The position numbers and the translations under genes were made by a program. From contig CAIXQV010000791.1 in the NCBI GenBank assembly GCA_903921605.1, positions 1 to 11,426 on the forward strand: a stretch of DNA of 11,426 nt, in the 5' to 3' direction. This document shows positions 1 to 7,270 of this stretch, one piece after another. This stretch comes from an uncultured Planctomycetaceae bacterium (GTDB lineage: Bacteria > Planctomycetota > Planctomycetia > Planctomycetales > Planctomycetaceae). The notes beneath the pieces are model-generated. The model was not told the origin of the DNA and ran no database searches. It saw only the letters and a program-made list of their open reading frames with translations. How positions within the stretch are numbered: position 1 is the stretch's first letter; the number at the start of each line of letters is the position of its first letter.

Positions 1-882
1 ATGCAGCCCAGCCAGAGGGTTGGCTTCGATAAAGCTTGGCTGACCATTGCCATCGGAACGCAGGTCGACACGACCTCCATCGCGGGCCTTCAATGCTCGC
101 CATGACTCCAATGCGATACGTTCGGCTTCGGCGACTTCCGAGTCGTTCGACGAACTGACCAGGTCGTAGCGAACGAGTTCTTCGCAGCGTTCCTTGTTAA
201 TATAGCTGTAGGCTCCCGGTTCGGCATCTGACAGCAAAACGATCTCGAGGGTACCCAGCACGCGAGCTTCGTCGCCGGTGCCAAGAATTCCCACGGTGAA
301 CTCGCGACCGCAGAGATAAGTTTCCACAAGAACCGGCTGCCGGAATTTCTTGAGGAGGCTCGTGCAGACTTCGCGAAGTTCCTCGACAGAGGAAATACAT
401 GACGCCGGTGAAACGCCCTTACCGGTTCCTTCGGCGATTGGTTTCGCGAACAACGGGTAAGGAAGATCAACGCTCTCAACATCAGAGATCTGTTCAACCA
501 CCGCAAAGCGAGCGGTCGGCAGTCCGGCCTTTTCTACCAGAGTCTTCGTGAGGCCTTTGTGCAGACACACGGCCATTACGACTGGATCAGCAAACGTGCA
601 GGGGATTTCGTAAGCTTCCAGCAAGGCCGGAACCTGGGCTTCGCGAGCGATCCCGTGCATGCCCTCGCAAATATTGAAGACCAGATCCCAGCGGTCTCCA
701 GCGGCCAGACGTGTTACTAATTGTCGAACATGACCGATGCGATCTGTTTCATGTCCGGAACTCCGGATGGCATTCTCAATCGAATCGATCGTGTCAGCGC
801 GATCAAACTCGGCGGTGGCTTCTTCATCATATCCGGCCGCCAGATACTCGTCTCGCAGGTCGTAGGTCAGCCCAATCTTCAT
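1..882 (-). CDS. D-alanine--D-alanine ligase-like ATP-grasp protein (partial, C-terminus off window)
   Basis: Reading the minus strand from an ATG at 882-880 gives 294 codons with no stop before position 1, so the gene continues to the left. The protein starts MKIGLTYDLRDEY. Recognisable ATP-grasp features are PLFAKPIAEGTGKG (Lys147 in the nucleotide-binding segment), VETYLCGREFTVGILGTG, and a metal-binding end segment RVDLRSDGNGQPSFIEANPLAGL with Glu286 and Asn288. This order matches D-Ala-D-Ala ligases, which join two D-alanines with ATP for peptidoglycan precursors in the cytoplasm. The usual end motif is closer to EIN-x-LPG; here it is EANPLAG, so a ligase with another dipeptide or amino-acid substrate is possible. 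The start has only a weak GAAAG upstream. Family assignment is firm; exact substrate is inferred. Confidence 0.85.
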   Translation of the reverse strand, partial: MKIGLTYDLRDEYLAAGYDEEATAEFDRADTIDSIENAIRSSGHETDRIGHVRQLVTRLAAGDRWDLVFNICEGMHGIAREAQVPALLEAYEIPCTFADPVVMAVCLHKGLTKTLVEKAGLPTARFAVVEQISDVESVDLPYPLFAKPIAEGTGKGVSPASCISSVEELREVCTSLLKKFRQPVLVETYLCGREFTVGILGTGDEARVLGTLEIVLLSDAEPGAYSYINKERCEELVRYDLVSSSNDSEVAEAERIALESWRALKARDGGRVDLRSDGNGQPSFIEANPLAGLH

Positions 883-954
883 CGCACGTCTTTCAGAGCC
901 ACAGTCCGAGGTTGAAGAACTCAGCACGCCCCGAAGGACGGGCTGTTGATTAAT

Positions 955-1023
955 CGTTTTAACGGCAAGCCGCAGGCGTCGGTACGCCATTTTACGCCCA
1001 CGCTTGCGGCTCGCCGTTAAACG
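955..1023. repeat. Long imperfect inverted repeat (REP-like extragenic palindrome)
   Basis: The left arm at 955-979 and the right arm at 1000-1023 are near-complementary over about 24 bp. They differ by one extra T and two substitutions, one of which would be a G-U pair in RNA. Core of the left arm: AACGGCAAGCCGCAGGCGT. The centre (980-999) carries ACGCC twice (984-988 and 994-998), either of which can pair with GGCGT at 975-979. It lies in the 274-bp gap between the stop of the cysteine-cluster gene and the start of the ligase gene, both on the minus strand. No T-tract follows on either strand, so it is not a classic intrinsic terminator. Only one copy occurs in this window. Confidence 0.75.
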
Positions 1024-1156
1024 AAAACGTTCATTGCGCGAATAAATCAACCGCGCTATCAGCAGCCCATTGGCTCATAAATGGAAAGGTTGCAGTTTTC
1101 AGGCGAAGCGTATCAAAACCCATTGAATCTATGATGGTTGATATTGCGGCTGGAGA

Positions 1157-1636
1157 TCAGGATTCGCACATTTCTTCATAAAGCTGAGCCCGAAGTCGCT
1201 CGGCGTCGTCTCGATCCATCCCCAGCGTTGGCAGCAATTCGGCCCCCGGTGCGAGCAGTTCCAGCGGACATCCGGAAGCTGGCTGAGCTGTCAGGCCCTC
1301 CGCGGTATAGTCGAACGGATAGAGTCGACAAACGATTGGGCGATTCTCCACAGGCAGGCGACAGCCATTGGGCCCGAGGAAAAAGCAGTCGCCGTTGTTG
1401 ACCTGCTTGACAACTCGGCGAGTTCCATCAGGCCGAAACACGTGCTTGTGCCAGAACGGATCCTCGATTTGCTGGTCATAAACCGGATAGCCCGGAGCCC
1501 TGAATTCAGTGAACTCAACGCCCTCTGCAAACGGCTGCATCCTTCGCACATCCGCCAGCGACACGTAAATCTCCGAATCCTGACAGCACGTTCGCTGATG
1601 TCGCGAACAACGTACACAAAGAAATTCCTCAGCCAT
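1157..1636 (-). CDS. YkgJ-family cysteine-cluster protein (putative Zn/Fe-binding)
   Basis: A 159-residue protein with the cysteine pattern of the YkgJ / CxxCxxCC family. It has C7-x2-C10 and the pair C17-C18 near the N-terminus, C84 and C92 in GDCFFLGPNGCRLP, C103 in the hallmark RPIVCRLYPFDY, and C123 in SGCPLE. These residues are thought to bind a metal (zinc or iron); the biochemical role of the family is not settled. I chose the ATG at 1636, which has AGGAAGG four bases upstream. A TTG at 1669 would add 11 residues. The gene is divergent from the large dehydrogenase fusion and is followed by the inverted repeat at 955-1023 before the ligase gene. Family assignment is confident; function is unknown. 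Confidence 0.85.
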   Translation of the reverse strand: MAEEFLCVRCSRHQRTCCQDSEIYVSLADVRRMQPFAEGVEFTEFRAPGYPVYDQQIEDPFWHKHVFRPDGTRRVVKQVNNGDCFFLGPNGCRLPVENRPIVCRLYPFDYTAEGLTAQPASGCPLELLAPGAELLPTLGMDRDDAERLRAQLYEEMCES

Positions 1637-1920
1637 GAGACCTTCCTGATCCTTTGCCCAGCGAACCAATCTGCGAAATTCGTGGACGAATTGTATCGAG
1701 AACGAATTCCGAGTCGATTCTTTGGTAATCTCGTCTCAATCATGCGACCAGAAATGTGCTGCTTGGTTTTCAGCGGTGCCGTCAGACGTTAAAACATCCG
1801 TTCCCGCCTCGTACTCTGTCACTGCCCGGAAATCGGTTCGTTAAACTCACCAAGATGTGTACCGCACAATTGGTTCCTGCCCCCTGTTTCCAGGCCATGG
1901 ACATCCTTCCGTTGGAGTGA
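1637..1920. other. Divergent intergenic spacer
   Basis: This spacer separates the cysteine-cluster gene (leftward) from the large fusion gene (rightward) and must hold both promoters unless transcription enters from farther away. I see no convincing sigma-70 type -35/-10 pair, operator palindrome or RNA structure. The only clear signal is GGAG at 1914-1917, just before the fusion gene. Reading frames across it on both strands do not look like genes. Confidence 0.5.
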
Positions 1921-4900
1921 ATGAAGATGAATCGCGTGTCTACGCTGTGTGTGTTCGCTGGATTGTTATTTGGGGCGATACCTGAAGGAAACGGTCAGGA
2001 TGTCAAAGGTGCCGCGCCGGCAACGGCGACACTCAGGCATTCTGATTTAAGCGTCTATCAAGCCGACGATGGAACTTTGAAGCCTATCCGCACAGCGGAT
2101 GACTGGGCGATTCGTCGCAAGCAGATTCTGGCCGGAATGCAGGAAGCGACAGGCCCGCTTGCTCCACACAAACAGCAGCCGGCCTTCGACATCAGGATTA
2201 CTGAAGACATCCGTATCGAAGGCGTGCGACGCCTGACAATGACGATTGCCATCGACGAATCGGATCGACTGCCGCTCGACCTGTATCTTCCCAAAGCTGT
2301 TGCCGACTCCGTCGACGCAGGGAAACTGCTGGACGCTGAAGGCACCGCGAAACTGGCCGCGATGGTGGCGTTGCATCCGACCGGTGCCGCAGGAAAGCGA
2401 ATTGTCGCTGGCGAAGGAAAGGCTGGTCGGCAGTACGGCGTCGAGATGGCTCAGCGAGGCTATGTCGTAATCGCTCCGGACTATCCATCATTCGGCGAAT
2501 ATGAAAAGTACGATTTCGCGGGCGACAAGTACATTTCGGGAACCATGAAGGGCATCGTCAATCACATGCGCTGCGTGGATCTCCTGTCGGCTCTGAAGTT
2601 TGTTGACGCAGAACGCATCGGAGCCATTGGGCATTCGCTCGGTGGACATAACGCGATCTTTCTGGGTGTCTTCGATGAACGTGTCAAAGTGATCGTTTCC
2701 AGTTGCGGCTGGTGTCCGTTTCACGATTACTACGGCGGCAAGATCGCAGGCTGGACGAGTGATCGCTACATGCCCCTGCTGAAGGACAAGTATGAACTGA
2801 ATCCGGATCTTGTTCCGTTCGACTTCTACGAACTAATTGCCGCTCTGGCACCGCGAACATTTATTTCTGTGTCACCGGTAGAAGACGCCAACTTCGACAT
2901 CAATGGTGTGAAGAAGGCGATCCCGGTTGCGGGTTCCATTTATGCAATGTTGAAGGCTCGCAGTGAGCTGATTCTGCTCACACCGGATTGCGACCATAAT
3001 TTTCCGACGGACATGCGACTGCAGTCTTATGGCGTGATGGATCGAGTGCTCAAGCATACGCCGGACGCATTCGAACCCGACTACGCCGCCGAGCTGCCTC
3101 GTATTGCGGCTCACGAACCGGCCGATGCCCTGTCCACTTTTCAGTTGGTCGACGGTTTCGAAATGCAGCAGATCGCTTCAGAACCACTCGTGACCGATCC
3201 AGTCGCGATGTCGTTTGATGCCGATGGACGTTTGTTCGTGGCGGAGATGCGAGACTATTCCGAACAGGACAAGGAGGCTCTTGGAGCCATTCGAGTGTTG
3301 CTCGACACTGACAACGATGGCAAGTTCGACAAGAGCCATGAGTTCGCTCAGGGGCTGAGCTGGCCGACCGCGATTATCTGTGCCAACGATGGCGTGTTCG
3401 CTGGAGCAGCACCAGATCTTTACTTCCTGAAGGATACAGACGGCGACTTCAAAGCCGACGTGAAAGAACTGGTCTTCACCGGGTTCGCTCGCAACAACGT
3501 TCAGGGACTGATCAACAGCTTTCATTGGGGACCAGACAATCGTATTTATGGTTCTGCCAGCACCGTTGGTGGTTCCATCACGAGCCCAAAGTATCCGGAC
3601 CGCAAGGCTCTGGAATGCCGAGGCCGTGATTTTTCCTTCGATCCTAAGACGCTTGAACTGCGAGCAGAGACCGGCGGCGGGCAGCACGGCATGTCATTCG
3701 ATGACTGGGGCCGTCGCTTTGTCAGCGCAAATAGTGACCATGCTCAGGCGATTGTCTATCGAGATCAGTATTTGTCCCGTTCTCCTCTGCCTTCCGCCGC
3801 GCCGGCTCGCGTTAGTATTGCGGTCGATGGTGGTCAGGCTCCGGTGTTTCGTATTAGTCAGGTAGAGCCCTGGCGAATCGTGAGAACTCGCCTGCGCGCC
3901 TCTGGGTTATCCAAGGGCATCGTTGAAGGTGGTGGCAAGCCGGCCGGATATTTCACAGGAGCAACCGGGATCACGATCTACCGCGGCGATGCGTGGCCAG
4001 CCGACACGAAGGGCTTGGCTATTATCGGCGACGTGGGCAGCAACATTATTCATCGCAAACGAGTGACTCCAGAGGGAGTGATTTGGAAAGCCGAACGAAT
4101 TGATCCCGGAAAAGAATTGGTCGCATCGACCGACGTCTGGTTCCGTCCCGTGCAATACGCGAACGCTCCGGACGGTTGTCTGCAGGTACTGGATATGTAC
4201 CGCGAAACAATCGAACACCCGGCCAGTTTGCCGCCGGAAATCAAACGCCATCTAGACCTGACCAGCGGTCGTGATCGCGGACGTTTGTACCGCATTGCTC
4301 CGAAGGGTTATGTGGCTCGACCAAATCCAAAGTTGAGTGCAATACCGACGGCCGAACTTGTGAAGTTGCTGGAACATCCGAATTCGTGGCATCGTGAAAC
4401 GGCGTCACGCCTGATCTATGAAAGACAGGACAAATCTGTCGTGGAAGACCTGCGAAAATTGTTGCGGGAATCAAAGTCATCACTGGCTCACTTCCATGCA
4501 ATCGGGTGTCTCGAAGGTTTGGCCGCATTGCAGCCTGCCGATGTGCTGGTTGCTCTGGACGACGTTGAATCTGGTGTTCGTGAGCGAGCCCTGGTGGCGT
4601 CCGAAAAGTTCGTGGATTCGGCCGAACTGTTGGCCAAACTGGCCAGCATGCCTGAGGACAAGGATGCTCGCGTTCGCATGCAGTTGGGGTTCACGCTTGG
4701 CGAATTTCCAGCCTCTCCAACACGTCAGTCAGCATTGCTGAAATTGCTGGCGGGGTCTGGTTCTGATCGATGGATTCGCACGGCTGTATTTTCTTCGCTG
4801 GGCAGTGAAGCCGAAGCGGCTTTGCAGGCGATGTCTGTTGATGAAAGTCTAAGTCCAGCCGGTGCCGCAATTGCATTGCCGGAACTGGCGGATCTGGTTG

Positions 4901-5940
4901 CTCGTCGCACCTCAAGCGAAGAGGGCTGGAAGAATATTGCCGCTGTGGTCAGTCGTCGTGCGAATGATCCGGCTCTGCAAGTCAAAATTCTTCAGACAGT
5001 GTACGCTGCGAACAAGGCCGCACAGAGCAGCCCTGCGTTCAAGGATCTGGTTGCGGAATTGGTGACATCAGCTCGAGCAAAAGCCGCGAATGCGGAACTG
5101 GAGGAATCAACACGAGCCGCTTCTTTGAGTGCTTTGAGTTTGTCGACCTATGCCGTTGATGGAGAGCTGCTGCTGAGCTCACTGGAGAGTACTCAACCAC
5201 CCGCTGTGCAGAATGCGGCTCTGGCGACGCTGGTGAAATTCAGCGACGATGGCGTAGCCAAGGAATTGCTGGCTCGCTGGCCGGGGTTGTCTCCAAAACT
5301 GGCAGAGCGAGTTCGCGATGGTTTGTTGAGCCGAGCGTCATGGAGCATCATGCTGCTGGATGCTATTACCGCGGGAACGCTGCCGAAAACGACATTAACT
5401 CAGACGGACGTGCAACGTCTGACGGATCTTCCGGACGAAGGTGTACGCTCTCGAGCGATCAAGTTGCTGGAATCCATGGCCGGGTCATCTCGCGATGAAG
5501 TCATTCGAGCCTATCAGGTCTCGCTGACGTTAAAAGGCGATCGCGAAAAAGGGGCAGCATTGTTCAAACAAAACTGCTCTGCTTGTCATCAGATCGGCAC
5601 AGTGGGAAATCAGGTCGGACCAAATCTGGCCACGATGAAAAATCGCGGTCCGGAAGCGATCCTGACGAACGTGCTGGATCCGAATCGAGAAGTCAATCCG
5701 GCCTGGCGAGACTATGTCGCGGTTACAATCGAAGGCACGACTCACAACGGTGTGCTGGTCTCAGAGTCTGCCGGCAGCCTGACATTGCGTCGAGCCGAAG
5801 CGAAGGAGACGGCGCTGCTGAGATCGGAACTCGAAGTTCTGCGAGACACCGGACGATCTTTGATGCCGGAAGGGCTTGAGAAGAATCTTGATTCTCAGGC
5901 CATGGCGGATTTGATCACGTGGATGATGACGCTGGAATAG
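1921..5940 (+). CDS. Secreted alpha/beta-hydrolase - PVC dehydrogenase - HEAT - cytochrome c fusion protein
   Basis: 1339 residues. Residues 1-26 form a Sec-type signal peptide (basic start, hydrophobic core VSTLCVFAGLLFGAIP, likely cut after GNGQ). Residues ~90-390 are an alpha/beta-hydrolase with nucleophile Ser239 in GHSLGGH, a likely acid Asp322 in EDANFD and His359 in DCDHNFP. Residues ~405-795 match the PVC-type membrane-bound dehydrogenase propeller: DPVAMSFDADGRLFVAEMRDY, the late hallmark MYRETIEHP (759-767), then GRDRGRLYRI. Two calcium-type loops are present, DTDNDG (462-467) and DTDGD (505-509). Residues ~808-1190 are helical HEAT-like repeats. The C-terminal haem domain has C1219-SA-C1222-H1223 and probable distal ligand Met1315 in SLMPEG. 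I infer a periplasmic protein that hydrolyses an ester and oxidises a sugar-like substrate, passing electrons to the haem. ATG 1927 (9 nt from GGAG) is an alternative start. The substrate is unknown. Confidence 0.93.
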   Translation: MKMNRVSTLCVFAGLLFGAIPEGNGQDVKGAAPATATLRHSDLSVYQADDGTLKPIRTADDWAIRRKQILAGMQEATGPLAPHKQQPAFDIRITEDIRIEGVRRLTMTIAIDESDRLPLDLYLPKAVADSVDAGKLLDAEGTAKLAAMVALHPTGAAGKRIVAGEGKAGRQYGVEMAQRGYVVIAPDYPSFGEYEKYDFAGDKYISGTMKGIVNHMRCVDLLSALKFVDAERIGAIGHSLGGHNAIFLGVFDERVKVIVSSCGWCPFHDYYGGKIAGWTSDRYMPLLKDKYELNPDLVPFDFYELIAALAPRTFISVSPVEDANFDINGVKKAIPVAGSIYAMLKARSELILLTPDCDHNFPTDMRLQSYGVMDRVLKHTPDAFEPDYAAELPRIAAHEPADALSTFQLVDGFEMQQIASEPLVTDPVAMSFDADGRLFVAEMRDYSEQDKEALGAIRVLLDTDNDGKFDKSHEFAQGLSWPTAIICANDGVFAGAAPDLYFLKDTDGDFKADVKELVFTGFARNNVQGLINSFHWGPDNRIYGSASTVGGSITSPKYPDRKALECRGRDFSFDPKTLELRAETGGGQHGMSFDDWGRRFVSANSDHAQAIVYRDQYLSRSPLPSAAPARVSIAVDGGQAPVFRISQVEPWRIVRTRLRASGLSKGIVEGGGKPAGYFTGATGITIYRGDAWPADTKGLAIIGDVGSNIIHRKRVTPEGVIWKAERIDPGKELVASTDVWFRPVQYANAPDGCLQVLDMYRETIEHPASLPPEIKRHLDLTSGRDRGRLYRIAPKGYVARPNPKLSAIPTAELVKLLEHPNSWHRETASRLIYERQDKSVVEDLRKLLRESKSSLAHFHAIGCLEGLAALQPADVLVALDDVESGVRERALVASEKFVDSAELLAKLASMPEDKDARVRMQLGFTLGEFPASPTRQSALLKLLAGSGSDRWIRTAVFSSLGSEAEAALQAMSVDESLSPAGAAIALPELADLVARRTSSEEGWKNIAAVVSRRANDPALQVKILQTVYAANKAAQSSPAFKDLVAELVTSARAKAANAELEESTRAASLSALSLSTYAVDGELLLSSLESTQPPAVQNAALATLVKFSDDGVAKELLARWPGLSPKLAERVRDGLLSRASWSIMLLDAITAGTLPKTTLTQTDVQRLTDLPDEGVRSRAIKLLESMAGSSRDEVIRAYQVSLTLKGDREKGAALFKQNCSACHQIGTVGNQVGPNLATMKNRGPEAILTNVLDPNREVNPAWRDYVAVTIEGTTHNGVLVSESAGSLTLRRAEAKETALLRSELEVLRDTGRSLMPEGLEKNLDSQAMADLITWMMTLE

Positions 5941-5955
5941 CGCACGATAAACAGG

Positions 5956-5985
5956 ATCGTCGTGCACAATATCGTCGTGCACAAT
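5956..5985. repeat. Perfect tandem duplication, 2 x 15 bp
   Basis: The unit ATCGTCGTGCACAAT occurs at 5956-5970 and again directly adjacent at 5971-5985 with no mismatch. Each unit contains the palindrome GTGCAC. It starts 15 bp after the stop of the large fusion gene and ends at the A-run that precedes the hairpin at 5991-6016. It could be a recent slippage duplication or a paired protein-binding site; the sequence does not decide. Confidence 0.9.
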
Positions 5986-6016
5986 AAAAAGAGCGGCCTG
6001 GGTGACCAGGCCGCTC
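5986..6016. terminator. Strong hairpin after the fusion gene; U-tract lies on the minus strand
   Basis: A perfect 11-bp stem (GAGCGGCCTGG at 5991-6001, complement at 6006-6016) encloses the loop GTGA, a GNRA-type tetraloop in plus-strand RNA. It lies 50 bp beyond the stop of the fusion gene, where a terminator is expected. The bases after the stem on the plus strand are CTGATATT, not a T-run. The five A at 5986-5990 give a U-tract only for minus-strand transcripts. It may stop plus transcripts inefficiently, protect the mRNA 3' end, or terminate leftward antisense transcription. Confidence 0.7.
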
Positions 6017-6372
6017 CTGATATTGAGTCCTGCAAGGCGGGCCATGACTTGCAGGTCAACGGCTCAGTACAAGGCAATTCGTATGCCAAAACTCCGCACT
6101 TCCAGTTTTCATCAGCGTTTGTTGGGATGGTGTGTGATGGACGCACGGATGCAAAGGTGATCAAGCAGGTCAAACCCCCGATTTTGTGCAGGATTCAGCG
6201 GTGAAACTTCGCTGATTCCAGCCGGTGCCCGGGATTTGACTGATCCGTGAACGGGTGTTTTCCGTTAGGTCGGGGAAACTGGTATCCTTCTGGCCGCGGC
6301 AGAAATCTCTGCAGCATTCTGCGCCGCGCTGTTTCAACCTGAGACACCCCTGATCTTTCCTGTGAGCCCTGA
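6017..6372. other. Intergenic region upstream of the two-TM protein gene
   Basis: This stretch of about 356 bp has no convincing gene. It holds an 8-bp inverted repeat, CCTGCAAG at 6029-6036 and CTTGCAGG at 6048-6055 with an 11-base loop. A 6-bp inverted repeat, TCAGCG/CGCTGA, lies at 6195-6215. It presumably contains the promoter of the gene starting at 6373, but I see no clear promoter elements. The open frames crossing it lack a plausible start and composition. Confidence 0.45.
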
Positions 6373-7245
6373 ATGTATCGATCACTGGATCCCGAGAAGA
6401 CGATTGCCACTCTGCGGACATTGTCCAATCGTATAGAAGAACGCTTTCCGGGAGCCAGCCTTAATCGGGTTTGTGTCGAGTTGTTATCGATTGCCGAGGA
6501 AACCACGGGGCGAATCAACTGGCTGTCCAGACCACATGCGTGGATTCGAATCGCGGTGTTCGTCGTGATCGGTTTCGCGATGTACCTTGGCTGGCAGGTT
6601 TTAAAGCAGTTAAAGGTGGAAGCCGGCGGTTTAGAAATCCAGGATCTTGAAGCGGCCGCGAACGCAGTGTTTCTGTTGGGTGCTGCGTTGTTATTTCTTG
6701 TCACTCTGGAATCTCGCATCAAGCGTTCGAGAGTCCTCTCGGCCGTCAATGAATTGCGAGCGATCTCGCATGTGATCGACATGCATCAGCTGACGAAGGA
6801 TCCCAGTCAGGTCATTGCCGGCGTGGGCAATCGAACGCCATCTTCGCCGCAGCGAACGCTGACCGCTTATCAATTGACGCGATATCTTGATTACTGCACC
6901 GAGATGTTATCACTCGTCGGAAAACTTGCCGCGCTGTACGCTCAGAGCAATTCTGACAGTGTGGTATTGCAGTCGGTGAATGACATCGAAACGCTGACAA
7001 ATGGAATCAGCCGCAAGATCTGGCAGAAGATCATGATTCTGGACAACGACCTGAAACCCGATCCGGAGTTATTGCAGTCGACGTTATCGACAGAACTGTC
7101 GATGGAATCACCAGCAGAAGTAACTCGAACCGCGACAGTTCCAATGGAGACAATTCCAGCAGTGCAGATTCCGCGTGGGGTGCCAATGACTGAACACACA
7201 GCGGCGGCCCGGAAGCAACTGCCGGTGACAGAACCAAAAAATTAG
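6373..7245 (+). CDS. Hypothetical membrane protein with two TM segments
   Basis: 290 residues; I do not recognise the family. The N-terminal ~55 residues are polar and probably helical (MYRSLDPEKTIATLRTLSNR). Two hydrophobic segments follow: about 57-77 (IAVFVVIGFAMYLGW) and 97-113 (AVFLLGAALLFLVTL). The segment after TM2 starts with basic residues (ESRIKRSR), which favours both termini in the cytoplasm. Residues ~114-235 look alpha-helical. The last ~50 residues are rich in Ser, Pro, Thr and Glu and likely disordered. ATG 6373 is the first possible start because TGA lies directly before it; no clear ribosome-binding site is visible. It converges on the serine acetyltransferase gene with a 20-bp gap. 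It could be a scaffold or sensor; no function should be assigned. Confidence 0.8.
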   Translation: MYRSLDPEKTIATLRTLSNRIEERFPGASLNRVCVELLSIAEETTGRINWLSRPHAWIRIAVFVVIGFAMYLGWQVLKQLKVEAGGLEIQDLEAAANAVFLLGAALLFLVTLESRIKRSRVLSAVNELRAISHVIDMHQLTKDPSQVIAGVGNRTPSSPQRTLTAYQLTRYLDYCTEMLSLVGKLAALYAQSNSDSVVLQSVNDIETLTNGISRKIWQKIMILDNDLKPDPELLQSTLSTELSMESPAEVTRTATVPMETIPAVQIPRGVPMTEHTAAARKQLPVTEPKN

Positions 7246-7251
7246 ACCGCA

Positions 7252-7270
7252 CCTGACATTTCACGTCAGG
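7252..7270. terminator. Small hairpin between convergent genes
   Basis: CCTGAC (7252-7257) pairs with GTCAGG (7265-7270) around a 7-base loop, overlapping the stop codon of the serine acetyltransferase gene. On the minus strand a run of six T follows about ten bases later (from the A-run at 7236-7241). The distance is long for an intrinsic terminator, so this is a weak candidate that could serve either convergent gene. Confidence 0.4.

Noticed and set aside
1442..1792. Plus-strand 116-codon frame
   Set aside because: Mostly antisense to the cysteine-cluster gene, whose conserved cysteines fix the coding strand.
5962..6204. Plus-strand 80-codon frame after the fusion gene
   Set aside because: It starts at a GTG within the tandem repeat, runs through the 5991-6016 hairpin, and lacks a ribosome-binding site.
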